A stretch of 15,836 nucleotides of DNA from Phycisphaerales bacterium UBA5793 (GCA_002418285.1 DIDT01000047.1:3425-19260); one strand, 5' to 3'. Numbered from the stretch's first letter, positions 1 through 7,054 are shown. Translations and numbers: made by a program. Notes: generated by a model not told the origin, from the sequence alone.

Positions 1-367
1 CGCGCGCCGCAGCGCGCGCCAGCGCTCAAAAATCGCGCACAGGAGCGCTCCGGCGCGCATGAAAAGTTCCCGACATGGTGCATCTCCGTGTTGGCACGCA
101 TTTTGCGTTGCACATTTTCTCAAATCACCACTGGCGCCGCGCCACCCATGAAAAAAGTCATCGCGCACCGCGCGTTGCGACACCCGCCTGACCGCATTTG
201 CAACGCGCCAGGCCCCATGACCGCGCACACAAACGCACCACCTCACCACTTAGGTAGACACCCATCGCACAACCACGAAAGGAGAAGAGCTCACAGCGCA
301 TCGCCACTGACAAGTCGCCCCGGACCTGTCAGTGGCACGCGGTGCAAGCGAATGCGTCGCTTCAGCA
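1..367. other. Region without a credible gene
   Basis: Open frames here have no ribosome binding site, no recognisable product and arginine/proline-rich compositions typical of GC-rich noncoding frames. Besides the stem-loop at 14-58, the only notable item is a 16-codon minus-strand frame (26-76) preceded by GGAG seven bases upstream of its ATG. Its stop lies inside the stem-loop. I would not call it a gene without conservation. Confidence 0.55.
14..58. repeat. GC-rich stem-loop
   Basis: Arms GCGCGCCAGCGCTC (14-27) and GAGCGCT plus GGCGCGC (43-49 and 52-58) pair over 14 base pairs, interrupted only by a two-base CC bulge. The loop is the A-rich stretch 28-42. There is no U-tract after the stem on either strand, so it is not a classical intrinsic terminator. 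It could be a palindromic extragenic repeat or the 3' end of a transcript from outside the window. Confidence 0.6.
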
Positions 368-727
368 TCAACCCTTCGGATTCGGGCCGTACGCGTTCGT
401 GCCCGGCTGGCTGTCCATGATGAAGAACACCAGCAGCACCAGGCCGCCGAGAACCGGCACGAACACGATGAGGAACCACAGGCCGCTTCGGCCCGTGTCG
501 TGCAGACGCCGCACCGCGACCGCGATGCTCGGGATGATCACGGCCAGCGTATAGAGCCCGCCGAGGATGCCAAAGCCCGACTCGGTCGTCAGTCCCGCCA
601 TGCCATCAACAAAGCCAAGCACAAACGCGATGATGATGTTGAAAAGGACGAACATCCAGTACTCAGCGCGTTGAGCGCGGCCGCTGAATACGGCGTACTG
701 TCGGAGCACGTCAACATACCAATGCAT
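368..727 (-). CDS. DUF805 family inner-membrane protein
   Basis: This 119-residue protein matches the DUF805 pattern: an N-terminal stretch of the type WYxDVLRQYAVFSGRAQRAEYW, several hydrophobic segments, the conserved VRRLHDTGRSG loop, and a C-terminal DSQPGTNAYGPNP. DUF805 proteins are small multi-pass membrane proteins of unknown biochemical role. I chose the second of two adjacent ATGs (727) because AAGGAG lies six bases upstream of it; the ATG at 730 would be only three bases from the site. The frame is open upstream to 766, but those residues are not family-like. It is the most downstream of three minus-strand small membrane-protein genes, separated from the next by about 170 bases, so it probably has its own promoter. 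Family assignment is firm, function unknown. Confidence 0.9.
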   Translation of the reverse strand: MHWYVDVLRQYAVFSGRAQRAEYWMFVLFNIIIAFVLGFVDGMAGLTTESGFGILGGLYTLAVIIPSIAVAVRRLHDTGRSGLWFLIVFVPVLGGLVLLVFFIMDSQPGTNAYGPNPKG

Positions 728-901
728 CATGGTCTCCTTGGAACTCGGGTCGCGGTGGCATGCCACAGGCCAAACTGCTGGCCGATGAGAATTCGCTCAC
801 ATCTCCCCAACCCCGGGACCACAGTCGATATCGAACCGGACGGGCTCAGCAGTCTAGAAATGTGGAGACTCCGCTACCGGAAATCCCGCCCCGACCGACC
901 T

Positions 902-1303
902 TCACAGCGGCCGTTCGATCAGCAGATAGACCCAGTTCGCCGCCAGCACCAGCCCGGCTGCGATCCAGAGTCGATTCTCAACCGAGCGACTGACGCCCGG
1001 CCGGCCGCGCCACCTTCTGACAGACAGCCACGCACTACCAATGGGCACGACGAACCACGCGAATGTAACAAACGGGTTCAGCCGCAGCGCCTCGACGAAC
1101 TCGCCGTGCGCCAGGTGGATCGTCGCCCGCGTCCCGCCGCACGTCGCGCACGGCTCGCCGGTGATCCTGCGAAACAGGCACAGCGTCTGATCCGTTCCGG
1201 TGAGATGGCGAAGAATGAGCGAGAGAACGACCAGCGCGCCCCACACGAAGAAGACCAGCGCGATCCATCGCCACGGCGATCGATGTGCTGCATCGCTCGG
1301 CAT
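902..1303 (-). CDS. DUF2752 family membrane protein
   Basis: This 133-residue protein carries the DUF2752 signature, here EPCATCGGTRA near residues 50-60, between a first hydrophobic segment (about 13-31) and two later ones (about 77-92 and 112-128). Family members are small membrane proteins common in planctomycetes and Bacteroidetes, with no established function; the paired cysteines suggest metal or redox chemistry but this is not shown. The ATG at 1303 is one choice. An in-frame GTG at 1324 overlaps the stop of the upstream gene as GTGA, an arrangement typical of translational coupling, and would add seven residues. Neither start has a strong Shine-Dalgarno sequence, which fits coupling to the DUF4190-like gene ending at 1321. 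Confidence 0.85.
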   Translation of the reverse strand: MPSDAAHRSPWRWIALVFFVWGALVVLSLILRHLTGTDQTLCLFRRITGEPCATCGGTRATIHLAHGEFVEALRLNPFVTFAWFVVPIGSAWLSVRRWRGRPGVSRSVENRLWIAAGLVLAANWVYLLIERPL

Positions 1304-1320
1304 GGTCGCAACGCCGGGGT

Positions 1321-1650
1321 TCACGGCCCGGCGCCGCTGCCCGCCGCCACGCCACCGACAATCGCCAATCCCACGAGCAGCACCCAGATGACGATGCCGA
1401 GGATCTGCAGGCCGCACGCCACAATACCGAGCACTTTGCCCGCTTGCGTCATTCCGCGCCCTGATGGATCCATCAATCCTGCATCCATTTGGCGCAGGTC
1501 GCCGTTGCCCATGATCCACGCGACGATGCCGAGAATGAAACACAACAGCAGGCCGAGGATGCCGAGCACGAGAATCATGACGCCGCGATGCGGTTGCATT
1601 CCGCCGCCCTGATACCCGCCGGGAGACACCTGTGGAGGAGACTGGGACAT
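1321..1650 (-). CDS. DUF4190-like small membrane protein
   Basis: The 109-residue product has a Gly/Pro/Gln-rich N-terminus (about 1-22) followed by two hydrophobic segments (about 24-47 and 71-103) separated by a short polar stretch with NGDLRQMDAGLMDPSGRG. This two-helix layout, with the LGIxG/GxxLGI repetition, resembles the DUF4190 family found beside GYF-like and zinc-ribbon domains in planctomycetes. The ATG at 1650 is supported by GGAAGGA eight bases upstream. It lies just ahead of the DUF2752 gene, with which it probably forms a two-gene operon, and diverges from the 1794 gene, which also has a DUF4190-like tail. Function unknown. Confidence 0.8.
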   Translation of the reverse strand: MSQSPPQVSPGGYQGGGMQPHRGVMILVLGILGLLLCFILGIVAWIMGNGDLRQMDAGLMDPSGRGMTQAGKVLGIVACGLQILGIVIWVLLVGLAIVGGVAAGSGAGP

Positions 1651-1758
1651 TCCGTGGTTCCTTCCATTGATAGTTTGGCGCCGCCGCCGGGCGGCCGATG
1701 GATTGCGTCAGTGTACCGGATATCGACGCCGCGGGCTGAATCGGTGGACAAAAGTTGC

Positions 1759-1787
1759 TTGACGCGCCCGTCACAACCTGTCATACT
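1759..1787 (+). promoter_or_regulatory. Sigma70-type promoter placed for a leaderless mRNA
   Basis: TTGACG (1759-1764) is followed after 17 bases by CATACT (1782-1787). The ATG at 1794 starts only six bases after the -10 hexamer, about where transcription would begin. No Shine-Dalgarno sequence could therefore be in the transcript. Two other promoters in the window (14169-14197 and 14709-14737) have the same spacing to an ATG. Confidence 0.6.
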
Positions 1788-1793
1788 CACCAC

Positions 1794-2294
1794 ATGGAAG
1801 ACGCCCCGACTTACATGCTGCGCCTGGGTGATGGAACCGAGTTCGGCCCGGCAAATGTGGACCTGCTCGAAGACTGGGCGCGGCAGGGGCGCGTGCCGCG
1901 CGACGGCCTGCTCGTCGCCATCGATGATCCATCCAGTGTGCGCAGTGTCTTTGCCGAGCACAGGTTAGCGCGAGTGCTCAATGCGCCGCCCACCACGCGC
2001 GTGCCCGTGACGCCCGCGCCCCAGCCTGCGACCGGTCTCGTGCCATACCGCAACCCCTACGCACTGACCGCGTACTACCTCGGCATCTTCTCTCTTATGC
2101 CGCTGATCGGCCTGCTGCTGGCCATCCCGGCCTTCGTCCTTGGCATCATGGGCTGGCGCAACTACCGCAAGACGCCCGAAATCCGCGGCGGCGTCCATGC
2201 CTGGGTCGGGATCATCATGGGGGGCATCCTCACGCTGGTCTGGGGCGTGGCCCTGGTGGCGATGATCGCCTCGATGATGAATCCCGGATACTGA
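1794..2294 (+). CDS. GYF-like domain plus DUF4190-like membrane protein
   Basis: The 166-residue protein has an N-terminal segment (about 5-62) resembling the bacterial GYF_2 fold: a Y-x-L-R-x-GDGxEFGP start, then a DLLEDWARQGRVPRDGLL helix and turn. A proline-rich linker (about 64-84) follows, then two hydrophobic segments (about 92-120 and 136-160) with the DUF4190 pattern. GYF_2 domains bind short peptides in known cases; the ligand here is unknown. The predicted topology puts the GYF-like part in the cytoplasm. I chose the ATG at 1794 because the domain begins a few residues later and the only good promoter ends six bases before it, so the frame-extending ATG at 1755 would be upstream of transcription. 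Divergent from the 1321-1650 gene. Confidence 0.85.
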   Translation: MEDAPTYMLRLGDGTEFGPANVDLLEDWARQGRVPRDGLLVAIDDPSSVRSVFAEHRLARVLNAPPTTRVPVTPAPQPATGLVPYRNPYALTAYYLGIFSLMPLIGLLLAIPAFVLGIMGWRNYRKTPEIRGGVHAWVGIIMGGILTLVWGVALVAMIASMMNPGY

Positions 2295-2395
2295 CGGCCG
2301 TAGTGGAATAGAACCGGCTCACGTGCGTCCCCTCCTTGGAAGCGCTCTGCTTGTCCGCACGGCGCAATGGCCACCATTATGGGGAGGTTCAACGC

Positions 2396-2653
2396 ATGAA
2401 ACAAACCGCCAGACAACCTGCCGAACCCGGTCGGCGTCGCAGCCGCGTCGCGCGCGGCATCCTGCTCGGCGGCCTGCTGCTCAGCGCCCTGTGGCTCGGT
2501 GGCTGCTCGACGAGTTCGTTCTTCGTCTTTCGTGATTCGTGGGGGCACGGCCACCATCGGTCATACAGCCGCGAGCGCTGGCATGACGACTGTGACTACG
2601 GCCGAGGTGACCACCGCGATTACGACCGAGGACACCGAGACCACCGCTGGTAA
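2396..2653 (+). CDS. Small His/Asp/Arg-rich lipoprotein
   Basis: The 85-residue product starts at an ATG preceded by GGGGAGG eight bases upstream. It has a long basic n-region (residues 1-20, with PGRRRSR), a hydrophobic core (21-35) and a lipobox ending at Cys37 (LGGC). The remainder is very polar: seven histidines and many Asp/Arg/Tyr residues in repeats such as GHGHHR, RGDHRDYDRGHRDHR. By position and composition it would be exported, lipidated and could bind metal ions, but no family is recognised. It ends ten bases from the convergent methyltransferase stop at 2664. The good ribosome binding site and lipobox argue it is real despite its size. Confidence 0.75.
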   Translation: MKQTARQPAEPGRRRSRVARGILLGGLLLSALWLGGCSTSSFFVFRDSWGHGHHRSYSRERWHDDCDYGRGDHRDYDRGHRDHRW

Positions 2654-2663
2654 CGAGCCCGTG

Positions 2664-3443
2664 CTATCCGTCGCGGCGCACCGCGAGCGTCAGCCGACAC
2701 TCCTGGTTGATCGTCACCACTCCATCCTGCTGATGCCGGTGAAAGGCATCAGTCAGCCGGCGGAGCAACACGTCCGCTGCGTCGGGATCGCGCGGAAAGT
2801 ACGAAGCGCTGGCGGCCTTGCCCAGCAGCATGGCCAGATTGCATGATTGCGGATTCGACCAGATGTGCATGCTGCCGTTGACGAACAGCGGTCCAAGATC
2901 GTTGATATCGACGCCATAGTGATGTCGCAGCACGCGGCCTTCCTCGCGCGCTTTCTCCTGCGCTTCCACCACGCACTGGGCGTAGATGTTGTCCATCTCA
3001 CTGAGCTGTACGCGCACATTCCACATCAACGCGAGTCGCCCGCCCGGAGAAAGGATGCGATGAAACTCCGCAAGGGTGGCCGGCACGGCGAACCAGTGAA
3101 ACGACTGCGCGCAAACCGCCGCATGCATGGACTGATCGTCCAGGCCCGTTGCGTCGGCCGTTCCCTTGCGGTACTCGACGCTTGAGCACAGTGATGGCGG
3201 CAGATCGATCATCGCGCGTTGCCGCATCTCGTCATTGGGTTCGATGCCGATAACACGCGCCCCCGCGCCCGCCAACAGCACGCTGGCGATCCCCGTCCCG
3301 CAGCCCACGTCGGCGACCTGAGTCGGTTTCGGCAGTTCGTGCAGTATCGCGTCGATCGCCTCCGCCGGGTACGAGGGGCGGTTTGCGGCGTAGCGATCCG
3401 CCAGGCCGGTGAAATACGTCAGCGGATCAGTCGGGGTGTTCAC
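2664..3443 (-). CDS. Class I SAM-dependent methyltransferase
   Basis: With a GTG start this is a 259-residue class I methyltransferase. Motif I is VADVGCGTG (43-51), the acidic residue that would bind the ribose is E68 in VIGIEPN, a post-II region has ADATGLDDQS, and the AQSFHWF segment (112-118) plus LSPGGRLALMWN (131-142) are typical of the Methyltransf_11 group close to trans-aconitate-type and small-molecule methyltransferases. The substrate cannot be read from sequence. The family usually begins a few residues before the FxGLADRYAxxRPxYP segment (here 11-26), which favours the GTG at 3443, although it has no good Shine-Dalgarno. A 15-codon frame (3427-3474) with AGAGG six bases before its ATG overlaps this start in another frame. 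Divergent from the HTH gene at 3748. Confidence 0.85.
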   Translation of the reverse strand: MNTPTDPLTYFTGLADRYAANRPSYPAEAIDAILHELPKPTQVADVGCGTGIASVLLAGAGARVIGIEPNDEMRQRAMIDLPPSLCSSVEYRKGTADATGLDDQSMHAAVCAQSFHWFAVPATLAEFHRILSPGGRLALMWNVRVQLSEMDNIYAQCVVEAQEKAREEGRVLRHHYGVDINDLGPLFVNGSMHIWSNPQSCNLAMLLGKAASASYFPRDPDAADVLLRRLTDAFHRHQQDGVVTINQECRLTLAVRRDG

Positions 3444-3660
3444 GCGAGAGCATATCGATGGAGCGTTGGAACATCGAGAACCTCTGACTTTCACGCGATG
3501 GCCCAACCTCGACACCATGCTCCGACGCCAGGCCTCGCTCCGCGGTCGCAGCCCATGGCGAGGCAGGGCTCCGAGCGGAGGGTGGTGAGGGCGAGAGAGG
3601 AGCCGTCCGGGTCCGTTCTGCCGCGGCCACCCTCCTGGGCCTCCAGGAAAGGGCGAAATT
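3444..3660. other. Divergent intergenic region
   Basis: Together with the promoter/operator block at 3661-3705 this separates the methyltransferase from the HTH gene. Apart from the short overlapping frame at 3427-3474 (minus strand), which has a plausible ribosome binding site, I see no gene here. No clear minus-strand promoter was found for the methyltransferase. Confidence 0.5.
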
Positions 3661-3695
3661 GTTTCTGAAACAGTTTTTGACAGAATATCAGAAAC
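3661..3695. promoter_or_regulatory. Inverted-repeat operator candidate
   Basis: GTTTCTGA (3661-3668) and TCAGAAAC (3688-3695) form a perfect eight-base inverted repeat with a 19-base gap. The left arm also belongs to a local palindrome, GTTTC-T-GAAAC (3661-3671). The right arm lies between the -35 and -10 boxes of the promoter at 3677-3705, so a protein bound across both arms would block RNA polymerase. The downstream gene encodes a probable HTH protein, making autoregulation the simplest hypothesis. Confidence 0.55.
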
Positions 3696-3705
3696 CGTGT
3701 ATGCT
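3677..3705 (+). promoter_or_regulatory. Near-consensus sigma70 promoter
   Basis: TTGACA (3677-3682), a 17-base spacer, then TATGCT (3700-3705). Transcription would start near 3712, giving a leader of about 36 bases before the ATG at 3748. The -10 and following bases (GTATGCTTGTC) recur exactly ahead of frr at 12954-12964. Confidence 0.75.
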
Positions 3706-3747
3706 TGTCGCACGAATAGCCTTGAGCCCCCCGGAACCCTCGCAGCC

Positions 3748-4953
3748 ATGCCCGATACCACCTTCGAACAAGACGTTGCCGATCGCATGCCGGCGATGCA
3801 GGACCTGTTCGCCGGGATTCTGGAGCGTTATTGCGGCGGCGGAGACGCCGGAATCACGCAAATCTGTGAATCGCTGGGGATTCACCGCAAACTCGCCTGG
3901 CAGGTGCGGCACGTGGCGTATGAGCCCGACCCCTTCGGGGCCGTGCGACACATGCCCTCTCCGGCTGGAATCGACTCGTTGCTGTCCGCGTTGGAGCGTC
4001 TCGGTCTGTCCCCCCAGACGCAGTCGACACTCCGCGCGGCAGCCGAGTCGTTCAACGACTTGGTCAGGATCCACGCCGGCGATCGCAACTCGCTGGACAT
4101 GCTTGTCGAGTCCGCGACGGACAGCGCGCTTACCCAGGCCGAAGTGAAGTGGCGTGAAAAGGCGTTCCAGGGCAACAGTTTCATCTGGGGCGCCCAGGCG
4201 CGAACGCTGCTCACCGCCAGCATCCTGAATTTCTCAAAGGGCAAGCCCGACTGGTTCGACGCCGTGCAGGTGCGCGGCCTCATCAACCTCAAGCGCGTAC
4301 GCCGCAATGTGCACTGGATCGTCAGTCAGTCGGCCGTAATAGACGATGCCGCACCCACCCGCCGCACGCTTCGTGCTCCGCTTGATCCTCAGGGTGCCGA
4401 GGCGATGGACGGCGTGCCGGTCATGCTCGACTTCTGCTCGAAGCCGTTGCCACAATTGCGCCGCCGCCCGTCCGAGCCGGGTCTGCTCAACGATGAACTG
4501 CTCCCCGCGCCTGTCGGTTTCACCGGTCAGCAGACGATCGTCACCGGGGAGGTGCTTCGGGAACTCTCGCCCGTCTACGCCACCCCGGGAAACAGGCGCA
4601 TGCTCTTCGGCGCCGTAGTTCGCACCCCCGCCGAAGTGCTCGTCTATGACCAATTCGTCCATCGGGGCCTGTTTCCGCAGATCAAGCGCGAGTTGTGTGT
4701 GTTCGGCGAACTCAACTCGCCCATCACGCAGGATGATCACGATCTGCTTCCGACCTCGGAGGCCATCGAACATCTCGGTCGCGGCATTACCGTGGCGCGC
4801 ACTGCCGATGTGCCGGGCTATCAGAGAATTCTTCGCGCTGCGTTTTCAGCGGTGGGCTGGGACGCAGACGAGTTTGACGTCTTTCGCATTCGAATGGCGT
4901 ATCCGCCGATGCCCGCATCGGTCGTGATCCGTCACGACCTCCCTTCGCGGTAA
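3748..4953 (+). CDS. Probable HTH DNA-binding protein, unrecognised family
   Basis: The 401-residue product is not one I can name. Residues about 35-57 (GITQICESLGIHRKLAWQV) read as a helix-turn-helix, with ICESLGIHRKLAW as turn and recognition helix, followed by a short helical region (75-125). The long C-terminal part (about 140-400) has mixed alpha/beta character with no signal peptide or membrane segment, and could be a sensory or oligomerisation domain. I chose the ATG at 3748: the in-frame ATG at 3697 lies upstream of the predicted transcription start and overlaps the promoter. The Shine-Dalgarno is weak (GGAA about 13 bases upstream). The promoter contains a perfect inverted repeat, suggesting tight, possibly autogenous, control. 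Being coding is confident; the regulator role is inference from the HTH and operator. Confidence 0.8.
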   Translation: MPDTTFEQDVADRMPAMQDLFAGILERYCGGGDAGITQICESLGIHRKLAWQVRHVAYEPDPFGAVRHMPSPAGIDSLLSALERLGLSPQTQSTLRAAAESFNDLVRIHAGDRNSLDMLVESATDSALTQAEVKWREKAFQGNSFIWGAQARTLLTASILNFSKGKPDWFDAVQVRGLINLKRVRRNVHWIVSQSAVIDDAAPTRRTLRAPLDPQGAEAMDGVPVMLDFCSKPLPQLRRRPSEPGLLNDELLPAPVGFTGQQTIVTGEVLRELSPVYATPGNRRMLFGAVVRTPAEVLVYDQFVHRGLFPQIKRELCVFGELNSPITQDDHDLLPTSEAIEHLGRGITVARTADVPGYQRILRAAFSAVGWDADEFDVFRIRMAYPPMPASVVIRHDLPSR

Positions 4954-5031
4954 TGGTGGATTGCCGCAGCGTGACTCTTGTTGACGAACCTGTGCCTTGG
5001 TGAAGAACCTGCAACGGAAAGGAACATAAAG

Positions 5032-5976
5032 ATGAATCAGCGCTTTGCTGCTCTTGCAGCCACGTCGGCAATCCTGGCGTCTGCGTCGCTCGCCGCCGCC
5101 CAGACCGTGATCGATTTTGAAGATCAGGTCGAGGGATTCCTTGGCGATCCGTGGTCCATTCAGGGTCTGACCTTTCATGATCTCAACACCGTCTCGGGCG
5201 TCTTTCCCGACGGCTCGTCATTCGATCCGGAGCCGACCGACGAGTGCGTCTGCGAAGACGCGACCTACTGGTATGACGACTTCCCCGGCTGGGGCAGCGC
5301 CGACAAGCTTCTGACCTTCGCCAATGCCTACATCCCCGGCGATAACCTCAGCCTTGGCCGCGTCTCGACCGTCACCATTGATCTCGATCAGGCTGCCAAC
5401 TCCTTCTCCGTGGATGTCGGCTACTACGAGAATGGACCTTGGGGCGGCATCGTCGTGCATCTCGACGCGCTCAATAATGGCCAGGTTGTGGCCAGCGACA
5501 GTTTCGAGATTGCCAACGGCGGTGGCCGTGACAACGGCGCCATCACTTCCCTCGGCGTCTCCGGCGCCGAGTTCGATCAGCTCGTGCTTTACTCGACCTA
5601 CGGCAACGAGTACTCCTTCCCGCGCATCATCCTCGATGACATCACCATCACCTGGGCGACCGGCAGGCCGACCCTCGTAGTCGAGCCTCTCGTTGGCGGT
5701 CAGTCAGGTTCGTTTCACATCACCGGCGCCGCGCCCAATACCCGGACCTACCTGGCCTACAGCTTGCGCGGTCCCGGCCAAACGTTCGTGCCCTTCCTGA
5801 ATGTGACCCTCGATCTTGCCCAACCCCTGCAGGCCGGTAACGCCAAGAACACCGATGGTTCGGGCTCGGTCAATTGGACGCTGCCCATCCCGTCAAACGG
5901 CAGCGGGCGCACGGTCCTGTTCCAGGGTGCCCAAAACGGCAGCACCACCAATGTGGTAACGACTCAGATCCGCTGA
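5032..5976 (+). CDS. Secreted protein with planctomycete C-terminal repeat domain
   Basis: The 314-residue protein has a clear signal peptide (MNQRFAAL... to SLAAAQ, cleavage after about residue 23). An N-terminal domain of about 200 residues follows, rich in beta-type sequence, beginning VIDFEDQ and including PRIILDDITI; this resembles the jelly-roll-like 'choice-of-anchor' extracellular domains. The last ~85 residues (from RPTLVVEPL to TTQIR), with GAAPNTRTYLAYSLRG and WTLPIPSNGSGRTVLFQGAQ, are of a kind I know from planctomycete secreted proteins, where they end the chain. Role unknown, probably cell-surface or extracellular. The ATG is preceded by AAAGGA eight bases upstream. The gene ends in a strong terminator, so it is not co-transcribed with the radical SAM gene. 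Confidence 0.88.
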   Translation: MNQRFAALAATSAILASASLAAAQTVIDFEDQVEGFLGDPWSIQGLTFHDLNTVSGVFPDGSSFDPEPTDECVCEDATYWYDDFPGWGSADKLLTFANAYIPGDNLSLGRVSTVTIDLDQAANSFSVDVGYYENGPWGGIVVHLDALNNGQVVASDSFEIANGGGRDNGAITSLGVSGAEFDQLVLYSTYGNEYSFPRIILDDITITWATGRPTLVVEPLVGGQSGSFHITGAAPNTRTYLAYSLRGPGQTFVPFLNVTLDLAQPLQAGNAKNTDGSGSVNWTLPIPSNGSGRTVLFQGAQNGSTTNVVTTQIR

Positions 5977-6013
5977 GCACCGCGGCTGGTGCCGCCCGTC
6001 TCCGGTTTCCGAC

Positions 6014-6048
6014 AGGCCCGGCGCATCACCCGCCGGGCCTTTTCCTTT
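6014..6048 (+). terminator. Intrinsic terminator after the 5032 gene
   Basis: AGGCCCGGCG (6014-6023) and CGCCGGGCCT (6031-6040) form a perfect ten-base stem with a seven-base loop, followed by TTTCCTTT. It lies 38 bases after the stop at 5976. Confidence 0.9.
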
Positions 6049-6083
6049 GACTGGCTCGCTGCGAAGCTGGAAACAGGCAACGA

Positions 6084-6112
6084 TTGAATAGGGGATCAAT
6101 TAGTCCTATTAT
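6084..6112 (+). promoter_or_regulatory. Promoter of the radical SAM gene with internal inverted repeat
   Basis: TTGAAT (6084-6089), 17 bases, TATTAT (6107-6112): five of six consensus bases at -10 and four at -35. The segment is AT-rich against the surroundings. AATAGG (6087-6092) and CCTATT (6105-6110) are a perfect six-base inverted repeat with a 12-base gap, overlapping both hexamers, so it could be an operator. Transcription would begin near 6119, giving a leader of about 26 bases. Confidence 0.7.
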
Positions 6113-6144
6113 GGTTTGAAAGCCAATCGGATGGAGAATCAACC

Positions 6145-6981
6145 ATGGTGAGGCGTGTGGAAGAGTCGATTGACGGTGGGGGGCCGCTTCCGCGCGCCGG
6201 TGTGGTTGGACCTCGGGTGGCGGTGGTCTTCCTCCAACCACGCTGCAACATGCACTGCACGTTCTGCATCACCGAAGACAACTTCGATGCCTTCACGTTC
6301 AAGCAGGCGGCCGACCTGCTGCAGGAGCTTCGCACCGGGGGAACCGTACGCTCCATCGTGCTCGGAGGCGGTGAACCCTTCGACTGGCCCCACGACGTCG
6401 CGGCACTTGCTTCGATTGGAAAGTCGCTGGGCTTCACCATGCAGGTGGGAACCAACGGCATCGCCGTGCCAGACGGTTTCGAGCACCTTCACGCGATCGA
6501 CCGATGGGTTTTGCCGCTCGAATCCGTTCTGCCCGAAGCGCACAACGCCATGCGGCTGTATCGAAACCGACATCACTCGATTATTCTTGATCGTCTCGAG
6601 TCGCTTCGCCGCGTGGGCAAGTCGGTCACGATCTCCACCGTCATCAGCCAAACCAACTTTGATGAAGTGATCGAAGTGGGGCGGTTCCTCCGCGAATTCC
6701 AGCAGCGAGGCGGCAATGTTCATGCGTGGCACCTCTACCAGTTCCTGCCCATCGGGCGCGGCGGCGCTGTGCATGGCGATCAACTCGCGCTGCTGCCCGG
6801 CGTCTACGAATACGTCTGTGCCGAGGCCGAAGCGATCGGGCTGCCGTTTCGCATCTACCGACGCACCGACATGTATCACTCTCGCACCGTTGAGTTCTTC
6901 TGGACGGATCGTGGCATAGTGCGCTGCGGCAGCGAAGCGTGGGAGCCGGCACCGGTGCAGCTGACCGTCGGCGTGAATTGA
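6145..6981 (+). CDS. Radical SAM protein, substrate unknown
   Basis: The 278-residue protein has the [4Fe-4S] motif CNMHCTFC (C34, C38, C41, spaced CxxxCxxC), then LGGGEPFDWP (72-81; the GGE SAM-contact motif) and further TIM-barrel strands VGTNGIAVP and TISTVISQTN. There is one SAM-type cluster motif and no recognisable SPASM or Twitch extension; the C-terminus (RGIVRCGSEAW) holds one more conserved-looking cysteine. Such enzymes make a 5'-deoxyadenosyl radical; the substrate cannot be told. GGAG nine bases upstream supports the ATG at 6145. It converges on secreted protein A at 7086, with paired hairpins between. A 44-codon remnant of a second copy lies at 8296-8430 beside the paralogue of that secreted protein, so the pair has been duplicated together. 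Confidence 0.93.
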   Translation: MVRRVEESIDGGGPLPRAGVVGPRVAVVFLQPRCNMHCTFCITEDNFDAFTFKQAADLLQELRTGGTVRSIVLGGGEPFDWPHDVAALASIGKSLGFTMQVGTNGIAVPDGFEHLHAIDRWVLPLESVLPEAHNAMRLYRNRHHSIILDRLESLRRVGKSVTISTVISQTNFDEVIEVGRFLREFQQRGGNVHAWHLYQFLPIGRGGAVHGDQLALLPGVYEYVCAEAEAIGLPFRIYRRTDMYHSRTVEFFWTDRGIVRCGSEAWEPAPVQLTVGVN

Positions 6982-6995
6982 CGGGTTGTCCTCCG

Positions 6996-7050
6996 ACGAC
7001 AAAGCACAAGGCCCATGCCATTCGTGGCATGGGCCTCGGCGTGTTGTCGT
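6996..7050. terminator. Long hairpin between convergent genes, probable bidirectional terminator
   Basis: AGGCCCATGCCA (7009-7020) and TGGCATGGGCCT (7025-7036) form a perfect 12-base stem capped by TTCG. The stem continues outward after small bulges: CAC (7005-7007) with GTG (7041-7043) and ACGACAA (6996-7002) with TTGTCGT (7044-7050). No long U-tract follows on the plus strand; the minus strand has an imperfect one (TTGTGCTTTG). Confidence 0.7.
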
Positions 7051-7054
7051 TACA

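Noticed and set aside
332..1612. 426-codon plus-strand open frame
   Set aside because: It runs antisense across three better-supported genes with family matches and ribosome binding sites, and its product is Arg/His/Pro-rich with no recognisable domain.
6145..6981. RiPP cluster with a short precursor peptide
   Set aside because: No small frame with a ribosome binding site and a leader/core layout lies next to the radical SAM gene, and it lacks a SPASM extension and a peptide-recognition domain.
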